From Leptospiraceae bacterium (GTDB lineage Bacteria > Spirochaetota > Leptospiria > Leptospirales > Leptospiraceae), in assembly GCA_016708435.1 (NCBI GenBank), contig JADJFV010000008.1, forward strand, positions 133,501-197,500: a stretch of DNA of 64,000 nucleotides. The letters are read 5' to 3'. A program made the position numbers and the translations under genes. Positions 9,003 through 17,920 of the stretch are shown one piece after another. A model generated the notes under the pieces. That model was not told the DNA's origin, made no database searches, and was given only the letters and a program-made list of their open reading frames with translations. How positions within the stretch are numbered: position 1 is the first letter of the stretch; the number at the start of each line of letters is the position of its first letter.

Positions 9003-9287
9003 ATGCCATACGATATTACATTTTGCGTGGGACAAGATTGTCCTTTAAAAGAAAATTGCTTACGCTTTACAGGCGTTGCTTACGGTCGAACAGATTATTT
9101 TGGATGTATCCCGTATGATTTTACAAAGATGCAATGTGAGCACTATTGGGATGATAGACCTAGTGAGGATAATACCCGTTTGCTTGCCTATAAGCTTTGG
9201 CAGCAAGCAGGAAGTATTCCTGGAAAAGATTTAGATTATTGGCTTATTGCAAAAAATCAATTGATATACAATCTGCGAAATTCTTAA
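9003..9287 (+). CDS. Cys-rich small protein with a DUF2934-like C-terminus
   Basis: 94 residues. The N-terminal half carries five cysteines (C8, C13, C19, C35, C45) spaced like a small metal-binding module. The C-terminal segment LAYKLWQQAGSIPGKDLDYW (about 60-79) matches the pattern I remember for DUF2934, a short helical motif usually at protein ends. It overlaps the next gene by 1 bp (TAATG), so the two are co-translated. A putative metal-binding function is inference from cysteine spacing. Confidence 0.6.
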   Translation: MPYDITFCVGQDCPLKENCLRFTGVAYGRTDYFGCIPYDFTKMQCEHYWDDRPSEDNTRLLAYKLWQQAGSIPGKDLDYWLIAKNQLIYNLRNS

Positions 9288-9772
9288 TGGATAAAGGTTT
9301 TTATATGCTGTCAAGCGTTGAAGTTGAAATTCTAGTTGGAGCAGTAGAACAGGCAAGGGCAGAAGGAGAATTTCTATCTGCGAAATCGTCTTCTATTGCA
9401 TGCAAAGAATCTAAGGAAGTCTATTCATGGAAGGATATTCATTCTACCAACTTTCCAGTATCTCAGGATTTATACGATGACTGGATTCTAAAAAACAAAG
9501 AGCCTATATCGTTCACCGATATTTCTGAACAGATTAAAATGAAATCTATTTCTGACGCGGAGTTTGGAGTTTTGAGTGAGACTATTGAAAATAAATGGTC
9601 TATTTTGTATTCTTTCACTAGACCCGGCATATCGGATAATGGAAAATTTGCGCTTGTGCAGATAACAGCGTTCTGCCCTTCCGGTCCTCCGAATTATGGA
9701 AGCATTTACTTACTAGAAAAATCTGAAATTGGTTGGACTGTAAAATATAACTATGGGTTATACAATCAATAG
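9287..9772 (+). CDS. hypothetical cytosolic protein
   Basis: 161 residues from the ATG at 9287, which overlaps the previous stop by 1 bp; an ATG at 9305 with AAGG upstream is an alternative. The N-terminal helix (SSVEVEILVGAVEQARAEGE) is followed by a probable alpha/beta domain ending in GSIYLLEKSEIGWTVKYNY, a beta-rich pattern. No family is recognised. It is paired with the Cys-rich upstream gene and convergent with a membrane-protein gene whose stop abuts its own. Confidence 0.6.
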   Translation: MDKGFYMLSSVEVEILVGAVEQARAEGEFLSAKSSSIACKESKEVYSWKDIHSTNFPVSQDLYDDWILKNKEPISFTDISEQIKMKSISDAEFGVLSETIENKWSILYSFTRPGISDNGKFALVQITAFCPSGPPNYGSIYLLEKSEIGWTVKYNYGLYNQ

Positions 9773-10186
9773 CTATCTTCGAAGAGCAAGGATCAGAACT
9801 GTTATGTCCAAAGCTAGCAAAGGGAAAAGAAGATAAATCATTAGATTAAATTGGGACTCGATCAAGTAAGTTGTAAACTTATTCTTACCAATCACTTTTT
9901 CTAGCACACTGACTGTGCTATCCGATGCATCGTTGAAATCTATCTGCACAAGATAGAATACGATATAAACAAAATTCATTCCAAAGAATAAAAGTAAATC
10001 CATTCCTTCAGGATCAGGAAAACTCATTGTATTTAAAAATGTCCAGCCGCTGTATAAGTGAAATCCAGTTACTAATATAAATCCTATTCCAAATAGGAAC
10101 AGAAACCATCCATACGCTAGAAAGCGAAGTAGGAACATTAGGAATGTTATTATGATGAGCAATGTTTTAAGTAGAGTTAAAGTCAT
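9773..10186 (-). CDS. hypothetical integral membrane protein
   Basis: 137 residues with about four hydrophobic segments (roughly 4-22, 26-46, 62-82 and 112-134) and a charged loop between the third and fourth. No family is recognised. It lies between the two C1 protease genes, on their strand but separated from the upstream one by 175 bp of non-coding DNA. Confidence 0.6.
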   Translation of the reverse strand: MTLTLLKTLLIIITFLMFLLRFLAYGWFLFLFGIGFILVTGFHLYSGWTFLNTMSFPDPEGMDLLLFFGMNFVYIVFYLVQIDFNDASDSTVSVLEKVIGKNKFTTYLIESQFNLMIYLLFPLLALDITVLILALRR

Positions 10187-10361
10187 GTAGATTTTTTATT
10201 TATGTGAGAAATTTGTAGCAATAAACAAAGATTATCCACTATTCAGATAAACCGATCAGACTTTTAATAGTGCACCCTTCGAGAGCCTCCGGGTGACACT
10301 ATGTCTAATTTTTCAAAAACGTTTGTAAATCCAATGGTGGATAATATTTAGTATCTGCTAC

Positions 10362-11681
10362 TTATTTTTCTTCCTCGTCGTCGTCTTCGTCTTCTTCTTC
10401 ATCTTCTTCAGACTCTTCACCTGAGTCTTCGATTTGCCAAGTTTCAGTTAAGGAGGCTAAGAATTCTTCCTCTTCCTCGGAAAGATCATCTACCCCAATT
10501 ATTTCTCTAATATCATTTAAAACTTTTGCGAGTAGTGCAGAAGATAAATATTCTCCTACAAGAGTAATTGACTCTTCTAGTAGTTCTTCATTGTCTTCTT
10601 CTTTTGCACAATTTTTTAGAATTGCCTTTGCAGACATATCGACCCCAAGTTTTTCAAGAGTGGTCTGCATATAAGTAGAGATTTCATCGTATTCTTCTTC
10701 GCTAACTTCCCCGTCAGATCCAGCAGCGGCTAATATGATTAGTCCTAGTCTAAATTCTAGCGGATAATCACCCATAGCATCTAGCATTTCTTGATAATCT
10801 TCTTCACTCATATCCGCGAGTTCAGAATCATAATCTCCTGTAATGGAAGAGTCATCGCCCCAAGTAGATTCATCTACTTCGAAATTAGTAAGCTGTTTAA
10901 TAATCCAACTATCTCCATCATTGTATTTTGGATTCACTAAATAATCATAAGGAATATAGCAATATCCGTTGTCTCCCCAATCTTCCCCCCAAGAATTTCT
11001 TACTATAAAAACTTTATCAGGATCTGAGTAACCAACGCATAACATCGCGTGTCCGCTATGTGATTCTCTTGATACTTCTGATGGAGTAGGAGCAGGAACT
11101 AATCCCGGTTTGCGCTGCGAATCAAATGAGTTAAATAAACTTAATCCAAATATGATTGGATGTCCTTCTGCTAATGCTTGCTTCCATGCATCTAAACTGA
11201 CTGGAACTAATTGCATATCTTCTACTACAAAATTTGCTGCTTCTTCGTAAGCTTCTTCTGGAGGTTGTTCGCTATACTTGTCGATTTCATACGGCCAAGT
11301 ATTTTCTGAGCAAGCACCTTTTTCTTTCAGGCTTTCTATCGCAGATGTAATCACGCATCCCGCATCTTCATCCGCGGTTCCATCTAATTCCCTTGCATTA
11401 TAATAAATGAAAAGTCTGCTTACATCGTAATTGTCTGTGCCTTTGTGTTTCTTTACCAAATATTCATAAGCACCGGCTACTGCATTTGCCACACAACTCC
11501 CAATCTCACTTTGATCTTCTACTTTTGTCATATACTTTCTAAGATCGACTTTGGGAGGTAGTTTACTTGGAGCACTACTGCTTGCTGCATACTGCTTGGA
11601 TCCTGCTTTCGGCTTTGCAGCTTTATATCCATGAACTTTTCTGGATGAACCGTCTGCACGATTGATTGTTAAATTAGCCAT
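10362..11681 (-). CDS. papain-like (C1) cysteine protease fused to a TerB-like domain with an acidic tail
   Basis: 439 residues. The peptidase domain (about 43-268) shows Q57 and C63 (DQSEIGSCVANAVAG), H211 (SGHAMLCVGY) and N229 (VRNSWGEDWGDNGYCYIP). After a linker, residues about 305-416 resemble TerB/TerB-N domains: LIILAAAGSDGEVSEEEYDE, later DDLSEEEEEFLASLTETW. The last 22 residues are almost all Asp and Glu. No propeptide or signal sequence is visible, so it probably acts in the cytosol. The start has AAAGGA upstream. Its partner at 6525-8060 has the acidic tract at the N-terminus instead. A role in stress or envelope processes is only guessed from TerB. Confidence 0.87.
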   Translation of the reverse strand: MANLTINRADGSSRKVHGYKAAKPKAGSKQYAASSSAPSKLPPKVDLRKYMTKVEDQSEIGSCVANAVAGAYEYLVKKHKGTDNYDVSRLFIYYNARELDGTADEDAGCVITSAIESLKEKGACSENTWPYEIDKYSEQPPEEAYEEAANFVVEDMQLVPVSLDAWKQALAEGHPIIFGLSLFNSFDSQRKPGLVPAPTPSEVSRESHSGHAMLCVGYSDPDKVFIVRNSWGEDWGDNGYCYIPYDYLVNPKYNDGDSWIIKQLTNFEVDESTWGDDSSITGDYDSELADMSEEDYQEMLDAMGDYPLEFRLGLIILAAAGSDGEVSEEEYDEISTYMQTTLEKLGVDMSAKAILKNCAKEEDNEELLEESITLVGEYLSSALLAKVLNDIREIIGVDDLSEEEEEFLASLTETWQIEDSGEESEEDEEEDEDDDEEEK

Positions 11682-12025
11682 TTTTATTCCTTTGATTATA
11701 AAATTTAAATGAGAAAGAATTTCAAAATACTTTTATGAAATTTTCATAACTAAGCCCATTAAAAAGCAGTTAAGTATTTATTAAATGAAAAATAGAGTAT
11801 AAGCAAAATAATCTTTGCCTCTACTAAATTTGGTGAGTTAATTTGTATTATGCGAAAGTTGAACAGACTATTGCGGTTAATGCGAAGTAGTTTTAAAAAA
11901 TAATTTTATTTGTTTCTGTGCACATATTTAATAATTATATACAAAAAAATAAGAATAAAGTTACTTGTAATATTCGTTGGATTCAATTCCGACATTAAAT
12001 ACTTCAAAATTAAAGGAAATTAAAA
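11682..12025. other. non-coding divergent region between the TerB protease and a small gene
   Basis: 344 bp, very AT-rich, with no open frame I would support. It must hold the promoters of the leftward protease-TerB gene and the rightward 70-residue protein gene. I could not identify a convincing paired -35/-10 box by eye. Confidence 0.5.
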
Positions 12026-12238
12026 ATGAACATAGATAAAGCAGTAGATAAAGCGTTTGCAACAAAGTCATTAAAGGAAATCGCAGATTCACCTGTAGAT
12101 GCTCTGAAAGGTGTAAGTGAAGGGGATGCTGAACTCTTGCAAAAAGCATTCAATGTTAAAACAGTAAGAGACCTAGCTGAGCTTAAATATGTGAAATGGG
12201 CGCAAGCAATTGTAGCTTTATCTGACACAGAATCTTAG
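12026..12238 (+). CDS. small helical, helix-hairpin-helix-like protein
   Basis: 70 residues, all helix-forming. The segment LKGVSEGDAELLQKAFNVKT followed by VRDLAE (about 31-57) has the L-x-G-hairpin pattern of helix-hairpin-helix or SAM-like domains. A GGAAA ribosome site precedes the ATG. It is transcribed divergently from the protease-TerB gene and converges on the IPT/TIG membrane-protein gene. I recall similar small proteins near such proteases in other bacteria but cannot verify it; a scaffold or adaptor role is a guess. Confidence 0.65.
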   Translation: MNIDKAVDKAFATKSLKEIADSPVDALKGVSEGDAELLQKAFNVKTVRDLAELKYVKWAQAIVALSDTES

Positions 12239-12254
12239 AAAATACTTTTTCCCT

Positions 12255-12295
12255 AAAAAAATAGGGAATCTTGTTCAATGAACAGGATTCCCTAT
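12255..12295 (-). terminator. intrinsic terminator for the leftward IPT/TIG gene
   Basis: Arms 12261-12276 and 12280-12295 form a 16-bp stem with a single G-T wobble and a 3-base loop. Read on the minus strand the stem is followed by seven T, a good rho-independent terminator 25 bp past the stop of the gene at 12319-14112. On the plus strand it also lies just after the 70-residue gene, where it lacks a T-run. Confidence 0.75.
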
Positions 12296-12318
12296 CTCCA
12301 GAAAAATTCATTTATCCT

Positions 12319-14112
12319 TTACGATTTACTTTCTTCCGCACTACCTTGATTTTCTAAATTCTCAACAACTGGTATTTTAGAATCGGTCGCATCAATAGAC
12401 TCCTCTTCTTTCGGAGCAATATATCCGCCTTGCCCTACTTCCGCAATTTCAATATCTTCACTGGATTGGAGAGGAACTCCTGAAGGAGGAAGCAATGTAA
12501 TGGAGTGCTTTCCTACCGTATCAAACTTCGGCATAGCAAATGTTAATTCTGATGCAGACTTGCAATCTGCTGCAATTGGACTACTAAATCCTTCGATCAT
12601 GATCTTAGTTCCTTGGACAAACCCGGAACCTAAAATCGAGACTATAACATTATCTTGGTTTACTTCAATATGGTTTGGAGTAATTGCGTTTATGACAGTA
12701 TCTTTTCCAATTGCCTTGCTTCCTAAGTAACCTGTTTGGCTAACACCCATTAGACCAAGAAGTGTAGGAGGTATATCTGGGAGTCCTTGTAATGGATTTC
12801 CGAGAGCAAAGTTGTATATATAAGCTCCAATTGACACAATGGTGAATCCAAATAATTGCAATCGAGATAAATCCACATTACCTCCTTCACAGAAAAGATT
12901 GCTCAGTTCTGGAGGCTTTGCTTTAATTTCATTCTTTGGTTTTTTGGCTCCTAGACCGTTAGCCGCAATCAATCCCCCGTAGCTGATAGACATTAAGACT
13001 ACGAGAGTTGGATTAAAGTCTGGGATCTTTCCATTTCGCAGAAGTAGTCCCTGACTGATAATTACATACGCATAACTACCGATAGCCGCTATTGTCCAAA
13101 CAAAAGCCTGGAATTTAGATAGACTATAACTATTTGTTGCTCTATCCGTTAGCATTAGCTCAAAGAAGTAGACAATAGAAGGACGTTTTACTCCTTTTCG
13201 ACTTTTCATATCTGATTCTTGGTGTTTTTTGATTAATCCTCTAAGTATCATGTAAAGAGAAATTAAAAATAGGATAATAATGATTAGCCCAATAAAAGCA
13301 GCATAAACTTTCCAAGAAGGAGGAAGTAGCGTGATATTTACATAATTGGAAGGTCTACCTGAAACAAATACTTTAATCTTGAGCGTTTTTCTAAGCTGTC
13401 CATTTTTCATTAAGTCTTTTCTTAATGGAATGTTAAAACGTAAATCCTGTGCTTCATTGATAATGGGAGATAGAAAAAATGGTCTTTTCTCATCTACCTC
13501 AACGAATATGTCTTCTCCTTTTTCATTGGTGGTCAATTCAAGGATGCTAATGGAAATATCATCAATATCTGTTCCGAAATTATTACCGGATAATGTGATA
13601 GTATCCCCTCGTGTTCCACCTTCTGGACTGATTTTTTCGATATACGGTTGTTTGCCGGGTTGATCGTTTACAACTGGGACTTCAAAATCAAGAGTTGACT
13701 CAAGCACTTCATTCGTATTTGGAAACCTTGAGAAGAGTTTAATCTGTTTTTTCCCCGCTTCAATTTTATAATAAGCAGCAACTAAAAAGTTAATAACATT
13801 CGGATTATCACTGTCTTTTTTTGCAGAATCAAGTAAAATATCCGTTTTAACTTCCCCAATTTGAATTCTAAGTTTTTTTTCTTTTTTGCCATTCAATTCA
13901 TCTATCAATTCATCTGGTTTATCACTGACGATAGATAAAGTATAAAGATCACCTGATAAATCTTTAAAACTAAAATACTCGATACTATATTTGGAATTTG
14001 TTGATGTATCTGAATTTGTCACCGGAGGATTCGATGATTCCGGTTGTGGATTACTCATTTGAGCAAAGAGTAAAGATGGGATGAATAGTAATAAAAAGAA
14101 TTTGTTACGCAA
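12319..14112 (-). CDS. exported IPT/TIG-domain membrane protein with a duplicated transmembrane module
   Basis: 597 residues from a TTG start with AGGGAG upstream. Residues 1-17 look like a signal peptide (cleavage near FAQ). An IPT/TIG-like domain spans about 156-262 (ISPEGGTRGDTITLSGNNFG), a membrane helix about 269-293, then two copies of a two-helix module at about 331-390 and 415-469 that share LS.xQxF..TI..IG.Y.Y and PD..PTL..LM..S..G. A second IPT-like domain follows at about 474-555 and an acidic tail. The domains probably face the periplasm. The function is unknown; it lies between the protease region and a PEGA protein on the same strand. Confidence 0.75.
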   Translation of the reverse strand: MRNKFFLLLFIPSLLFAQMSNPQPESSNPPVTNSDTSTNSKYSIEYFSFKDLSGDLYTLSIVSDKPDELIDELNGKKEKKLRIQIGEVKTDILLDSAKKDSDNPNVINFLVAAYYKIEAGKKQIKLFSRFPNTNEVLESTLDFEVPVVNDQPGKQPYIEKISPEGGTRGDTITLSGNNFGTDIDDISISILELTTNEKGEDIFVEVDEKRPFFLSPIINEAQDLRFNIPLRKDLMKNGQLRKTLKIKVFVSGRPSNYVNITLLPPSWKVYAAFIGLIIIILFLISLYMILRGLIKKHQESDMKSRKGVKRPSIVYFFELMLTDRATNSYSLSKFQAFVWTIAAIGSYAYVIISQGLLLRNGKIPDFNPTLVVLMSISYGGLIAANGLGAKKPKNEIKAKPPELSNLFCEGGNVDLSRLQLFGFTIVSIGAYIYNFALGNPLQGLPDIPPTLLGLMGVSQTGYLGSKAIGKDTVINAITPNHIEVNQDNVIVSILGSGFVQGTKIMIEGFSSPIAADCKSASELTFAMPKFDTVGKHSITLLPPSGVPLQSSEDIEIAEVGQGGYIAPKEEESIDATDSKIPVVENLENQGSAEESKS

Positions 14113-14187
14113 AGTGTATCTCCCTTGTTGACGTTAGTTCTGACTTAGAACAGATTTACAGTTTTTAACATAGGGAAAAAATGCAAT

Positions 14188-15792
14188 TCAAAATCGAAAA
14201 TTAAATTTTGCGTAGGACTCAACGGTCGGCTGGGAAATTCCATTACCAGTATTGTTAAGGACAGGTGGAATAAAGGCAAATTCAAATGCGTCATTATCCA
14301 CACCTAAATAGTAAAATACACCTGCCATGACAAGCATAGACAAAGCAGCACCTCCACTTGTATTTCTATAATTGCGAAACTCAGTCACTTTTTGTTCATT
14401 GGAATCTACTATACTCTTTTGATAAGAATAAAATATAAATAGATTCGAAAGAGAACTCGCATCTGTTCCTGAAAAATAATTTTGATATGTAGTAAAAAGA
14501 GTCAGTCCTCCAATAACTCCACCCTGCCAGGGATCTCCACGAATCGTATCTCTATGCACATTGATTCTATAATTCCAATATTGAAAGCTTGCATAGAACA
14601 AAGCTACCGAATACACTGAGTATTGCGAAAAATCAAAATAGGTGTAATCTAAAAAAACCTTCAAGCGGTTTTTGTAATAATCCTCGGTCTTGCCTTGCTT
14701 TAATTTTGCATTTACGGTAACAGGCTTTCCCTGTTCAATTTCAACGCCTGCATAATAGTCTACATGATCTTCCTTTTCAATTCGAATTCTATTTTGACCT
14801 AGCGGCACAACAATATTAGCCAGTGGACTTTCTCCAAGATAGGTTATTCCTAAGTAGACACTTGCACCCTCTGGGTTTGTTTTTACAGAAATTGTTCCTT
14901 TCTTTTCTAGTTTTTTTAAGGCGAAGGCATATTTAGATACAGAATCTTTTTTTAGATTCACAACTCTATTTAAAGTTTCAAATCCTTCTTTTGTAATTGT
15001 TACCGCATGTTGTCCTGCGGCTACATCTGATTTGTCGAGAGGTGTTTTCCCTGCATAATGTCCATCGATAAAAACAAGTCCGTCTACTTCTTCACCAGTG
15101 TCAATTTGAATCGTTGCCATTTCTTTGTTAAATAGCATTTTCTTAATTTTAAACCCTAAAGTATTCATTTCTTGATAGGCGCGGCGAAGGGATGTTACCT
15201 CTGAAATTTTTTCTACTTTCCCATTTTTCCTATTTGTAAATTCTACATTGATAGTAAGAGAATCGCTTTCCGTTGTGATGTATTCCCCTGTTATAACATA
15301 GAAGCATTTATTCTTTCTGCCGATTTCAAGATTTGATTCTAGGAGTGGTGCTGTCTCCATTGGAATCAAGGCAACATCTAACTTTATATACCTTGGATCT
15401 TTTTCAGGCAAAACATCCTTAGCCCCTGTGTTTAAATCGTTCAAAGTTTTACGGTTTAATATTGGTTTACCCCTTTTAGCGGGTTGTTCCTTTGACTGAT
15501 CTCCGAATGCATGGTATACAACAGTCTCTAAGACATCTGCATCATAAACGTATTTGAATCCATTTAAATTGGAAATGATTACTGATGGAATTCCATTTGC
15601 TAAATACTGAAATTTTTCATTCTCTACTTTACTTCTAAAAGGAAACAGGCAAAGCTTTCTAGATTTTTCATATTCTATTTTTTCCGGTAAAGATTGTTCC
15701 GGAAATTGAAAGTATTCATCAATTCCAAAAACAGAAAGGGAAAATAGAAAATAAAGGAGTAGGCTTTTTACAGTTTTTTTATCGGTGTTCAT
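14188..15792 (-). CDS. PEGA-domain envelope protein
   Basis: 534 residues. An N-terminal hydrophobic segment (about 8-23) suggests a signal peptide. The middle part contains two PEGA-like repeats: GLVFIDGHYAGKTPL near 243-257 and NPEGASVYLGITYLGESPL near 313-331, modules linked to surface layers and envelope assembly. A C-terminal part (about 385-534) rich in Tyr and Phe with short hydrophobic stretches fits an outer-membrane or transmembrane region ending in an aromatic residue (FNFRF). The start has GAGG upstream. It begins 12 bp behind the permease gene 15805-16563, so it is probably in that operon. Confidence 0.75.
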   Translation of the reverse strand: MNTDKKTVKSLLLYFLFSLSVFGIDEYFQFPEQSLPEKIEYEKSRKLCLFPFRSKVENEKFQYLANGIPSVIISNLNGFKYVYDADVLETVVYHAFGDQSKEQPAKRGKPILNRKTLNDLNTGAKDVLPEKDPRYIKLDVALIPMETAPLLESNLEIGRKNKCFYVITGEYITTESDSLTINVEFTNRKNGKVEKISEVTSLRRAYQEMNTLGFKIKKMLFNKEMATIQIDTGEEVDGLVFIDGHYAGKTPLDKSDVAAGQHAVTITKEGFETLNRVVNLKKDSVSKYAFALKKLEKKGTISVKTNPEGASVYLGITYLGESPLANIVVPLGQNRIRIEKEDHVDYYAGVEIEQGKPVTVNAKLKQGKTEDYYKNRLKVFLDYTYFDFSQYSVYSVALFYASFQYWNYRINVHRDTIRGDPWQGGVIGGLTLFTTYQNYFSGTDASSLSNLFIFYSYQKSIVDSNEQKVTEFRNYRNTSGGAALSMLVMAGVFYYLGVDNDAFEFAFIPPVLNNTGNGISQPTVESYAKFNFRF

Positions 15793-15804
15793 CGGTGATA
15801 ATCC

Positions 15805-16563
15805 TCATTTCTTTTTTCCTAAAGACAAAACTAAAAATAAAATTCCGAGGATAGGAGTAAAGAGAGAAATTGGAGAAACTAAAAAATAATCTTTAGAAAA
15901 GGCAATCTGCTCTCCAAGTCCGGGTCCTAAAAAATCTGTTCCAAAGTCAATTCCCATATAACTGAAAATGGCAACTGTCATGATAACACCTGGAATTCCT
16001 GTTACAAATAAAATAAAAAGCATAGAAATTATTTCAGGGAAAATATGTTTTTGAAACAAATAATACTGATTTGCCCCCATAGTCTTTGCGGCAACTACAA
16101 AACCGCTTTCTTTTACTTCTCTTATTTTTCCCTGAATGGATTCATAGGCAAAAGCCCAATCGGAAATTACGATTGCAAGATAAAATACAAATAGTTCAGA
16201 GCCGAGCGAATACAATACAATAATGGCGACTAAGAAAGAAGGAAGAGATAAAAATACAGAAGCAAAAGAATCAATGATGAAATTAATATACTTGTTTGAT
16301 GCATATGATAGAAAGGAAATGCAGACAGAGAAAAATAAAGTTATCCCGCGGGCAGGAATAGAAATTAAAAAAGTCGTAAAGGTTCCAAATGCGTATAATG
16401 CATATATATCTCTACCGAGTCTATCACAGCCAAGCGGATGCTTCCAGGATTGAAATGCTTTCTCACTCGATTGAAGCAAATCTACATTTACCGGAGCTTC
16501 AAAGAAGACTAAGCCAATGATTACAGATAGAATGAATAGAAAGTTGAAAACTATAGATGCCAT
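15805..16563 (-). CDS. ABC transporter permease, DppC/OppC type
   Basis: 252 residues from the ATG at 16563, which lies one base behind the stop of the DppB-like gene with GGAG in the stop region; longer starts would run into that gene. Hydrophobic segments alternate through the length. HPLGCDRLGRDIYALYAFG near residue 43 is the typical DppC N-terminal signature. The EAA-like cytoplasmic loop is AAKTMGANQYYLFQKHIFPE. It would form the inner-membrane channel for peptide (or nickel/oligosaccharide) import with the upstream DppB-like partner. No ATPase or binding protein gene is in the window. Confidence 0.82.
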   Translation of the reverse strand: MASIVFNFLFILSVIIGLVFFEAPVNVDLLQSSEKAFQSWKHPLGCDRLGRDIYALYAFGTFTTFLISIPARGITLFFSVCISFLSYASNKYINFIIDSFASVFLSLPSFLVAIIVLYSLGSELFVFYLAIVISDWAFAYESIQGKIREVKESGFVVAAKTMGANQYYLFQKHIFPEIISMLFILFVTGIPGVIMTVAIFSYMGIDFGTDFLGPGLGEQIAFSKDYFLVSPISLFTPILGILFLVLSLGKKK

Positions 16564-16564
16564 C

Positions 16565-17452
16565 TTACTCCATCGACAATTTGAACTGTAATTTCTTGGC
16601 TGTTCGCGTAAGGATATAAAAAACAATTCCAGAATAGAACAAGAGTGCACGTAGAAGATTTTCATCTAGGCTTTTTACTGCGTAGTATAATGATTTGCCG
16701 ATACCTGGAAAAAAGAAAATCTCTTCGACAAGAATGGAACCTGAGAGCAGAGAACTAAAATCTATTAGTATAAAAATTAAAACCAAAGGAAAAATCTTTC
16801 GGAAGATATAATAAAATACAATTCGAGCACGACTGAATCCGCGAGTTTGTAGAAAGAAAAAGTAATCAGAATCCTTTTCTTTTTTTCCTTCATCTAGGCT
16901 TATATAAAAGATTCTTGCGAAGACGCGTGAGCCAAGAGCAATTCCGGGTAAGATCAGATAAAGTATATTACCCGCTTCGTATCCCCCGGGAGGTAATATT
17001 CCCAAATACAAAAAGAAAAATAGAAATAGTAAAATGGATACAACGAAAATAGGGGTAGATAGTATTAACCTCGAAAGAAACAGCAGAGAATTTTCTAGAA
17101 TTTGAATCTCTAAGTATACACAGGAAAGTGCCGCAGAGATCGAAGTAATTGAACCAAATAGAATTGCAAAGATAGACAATTGCAAAGTGGGAAATATTTT
17201 CTTACCGATATGAGAACTAACGTTTTCTCCCGATTCTGTTTTACCGAAGTCTAAAAAAAAAAGAGACTTCATTGAATCAAGAAATGATTTGGAATAAGAA
17301 GAATCTTTGGCTAACTCTTGTATGTCGCTTTTAGCAAGGCTTGATTCTGCGTAAAGGAAACTCTTGTCTTTTGCGCGAATAGTTGTTATGCCTGAAATGA
17401 ATACCGACAAACAAAGTATAAAGACAACAAAATGGTAAATTTCACGGACCAA
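16565..17452 (-). CDS. ABC transporter permease, DppB/OppB type
   Basis: 295 residues with about six membrane segments. The EAA loop region reads DYFFFLQTRGFSRARIVFYY near 209-228, then the C-terminal signature VEEIFFFPGIGKSLYYAV near 255, both characteristic of DppB-type permeases. A periplasmic loop after the first helix is somewhat divergent. It sits 12 bp behind a PTS EIIA-like gene and directly before the DppC-like gene. The substrate is not deducible. Confidence 0.85.
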   Translation of the reverse strand: MVREIYHFVVFILCLSVFISGITTIRAKDKSFLYAESSLAKSDIQELAKDSSYSKSFLDSMKSLFFLDFGKTESGENVSSHIGKKIFPTLQLSIFAILFGSITSISAALSCVYLEIQILENSLLFLSRLILSTPIFVVSILLFLFFFLYLGILPPGGYEAGNILYLILPGIALGSRVFARIFYISLDEGKKEKDSDYFFFLQTRGFSRARIVFYYIFRKIFPLVLIFILIDFSSLLSGSILVEEIFFFPGIGKSLYYAVKSLDENLLRALLFYSGIVFYILTRTAKKLQFKLSME

Positions 17453-17464
17453 AGAAAAATAATC

Positions 17465-17920
17465 CTAGCTAGAGAAAGCTTCCAATATGTCTTCATAGTT
17501 GTTGGAGTAGATCATCTTGTTGCGCTCTTCTTTTAGATTTAATGTCTTGGCTATGAGTGCTAACGTTTTGATATGCTCTTGGAATTTATTTTTAGGAACT
17601 ATGAGTAAAATGAAAATATGAACAGGCATTTTGTCTATTGCATCGAATGCAATTCCTTCTTTGGATAGACCAATGACAACTTTTAATTCTTCTACAAGGC
17701 TTACCGAGCAATGAGGAATAGCAACGCCACTGCCAATTCCTGTTGACATAGATTTTTCACGATTAAGAAGGGAAGTAACAATTTCAGCGCTTGCGGCTTC
17801 CGTAATGCTTCCGATACGAACACCGTGCTCCACAAGAATGGAAATCACGTCTTCTTTATCTTTCGCCTTCAAATCATAGATGATATTATTCGGAGTGATA
17901 AGTTCTAAGAGATGATTCAT
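17465..17920 (-). CDS. PTS EIIA-type (PtsN-like) phosphotransfer protein
   Basis: 151 residues, the usual size of a fructose/nitrogen-PTS EIIA domain. The phosphorylatable histidine is H70 in GSGVAIPHC, preceded by the REKSMSTGIG stretch typical of the family. Such stand-alone EIIA proteins act as regulators of potassium or metabolic proteins rather than in sugar uptake. It overlaps the upstream membrane protein gene by 4 bp (ATGA) and is followed 12 bp later by the permease genes. The regulatory target is unknown; no other PTS gene is in the window. Confidence 0.88.
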   Translation of the reverse strand: MNHLLELITPNNIIYDLKAKDKEDVISILVEHGVRIGSITEAASAEIVTSLLNREKSMSTGIGSGVAIPHCSVSLVEELKVVIGLSKEGIAFDAIDKMPVHIFILLIVPKNKFQEHIKTLALIAKTLNLKEERNKMIYSNNYEDILEAFSS

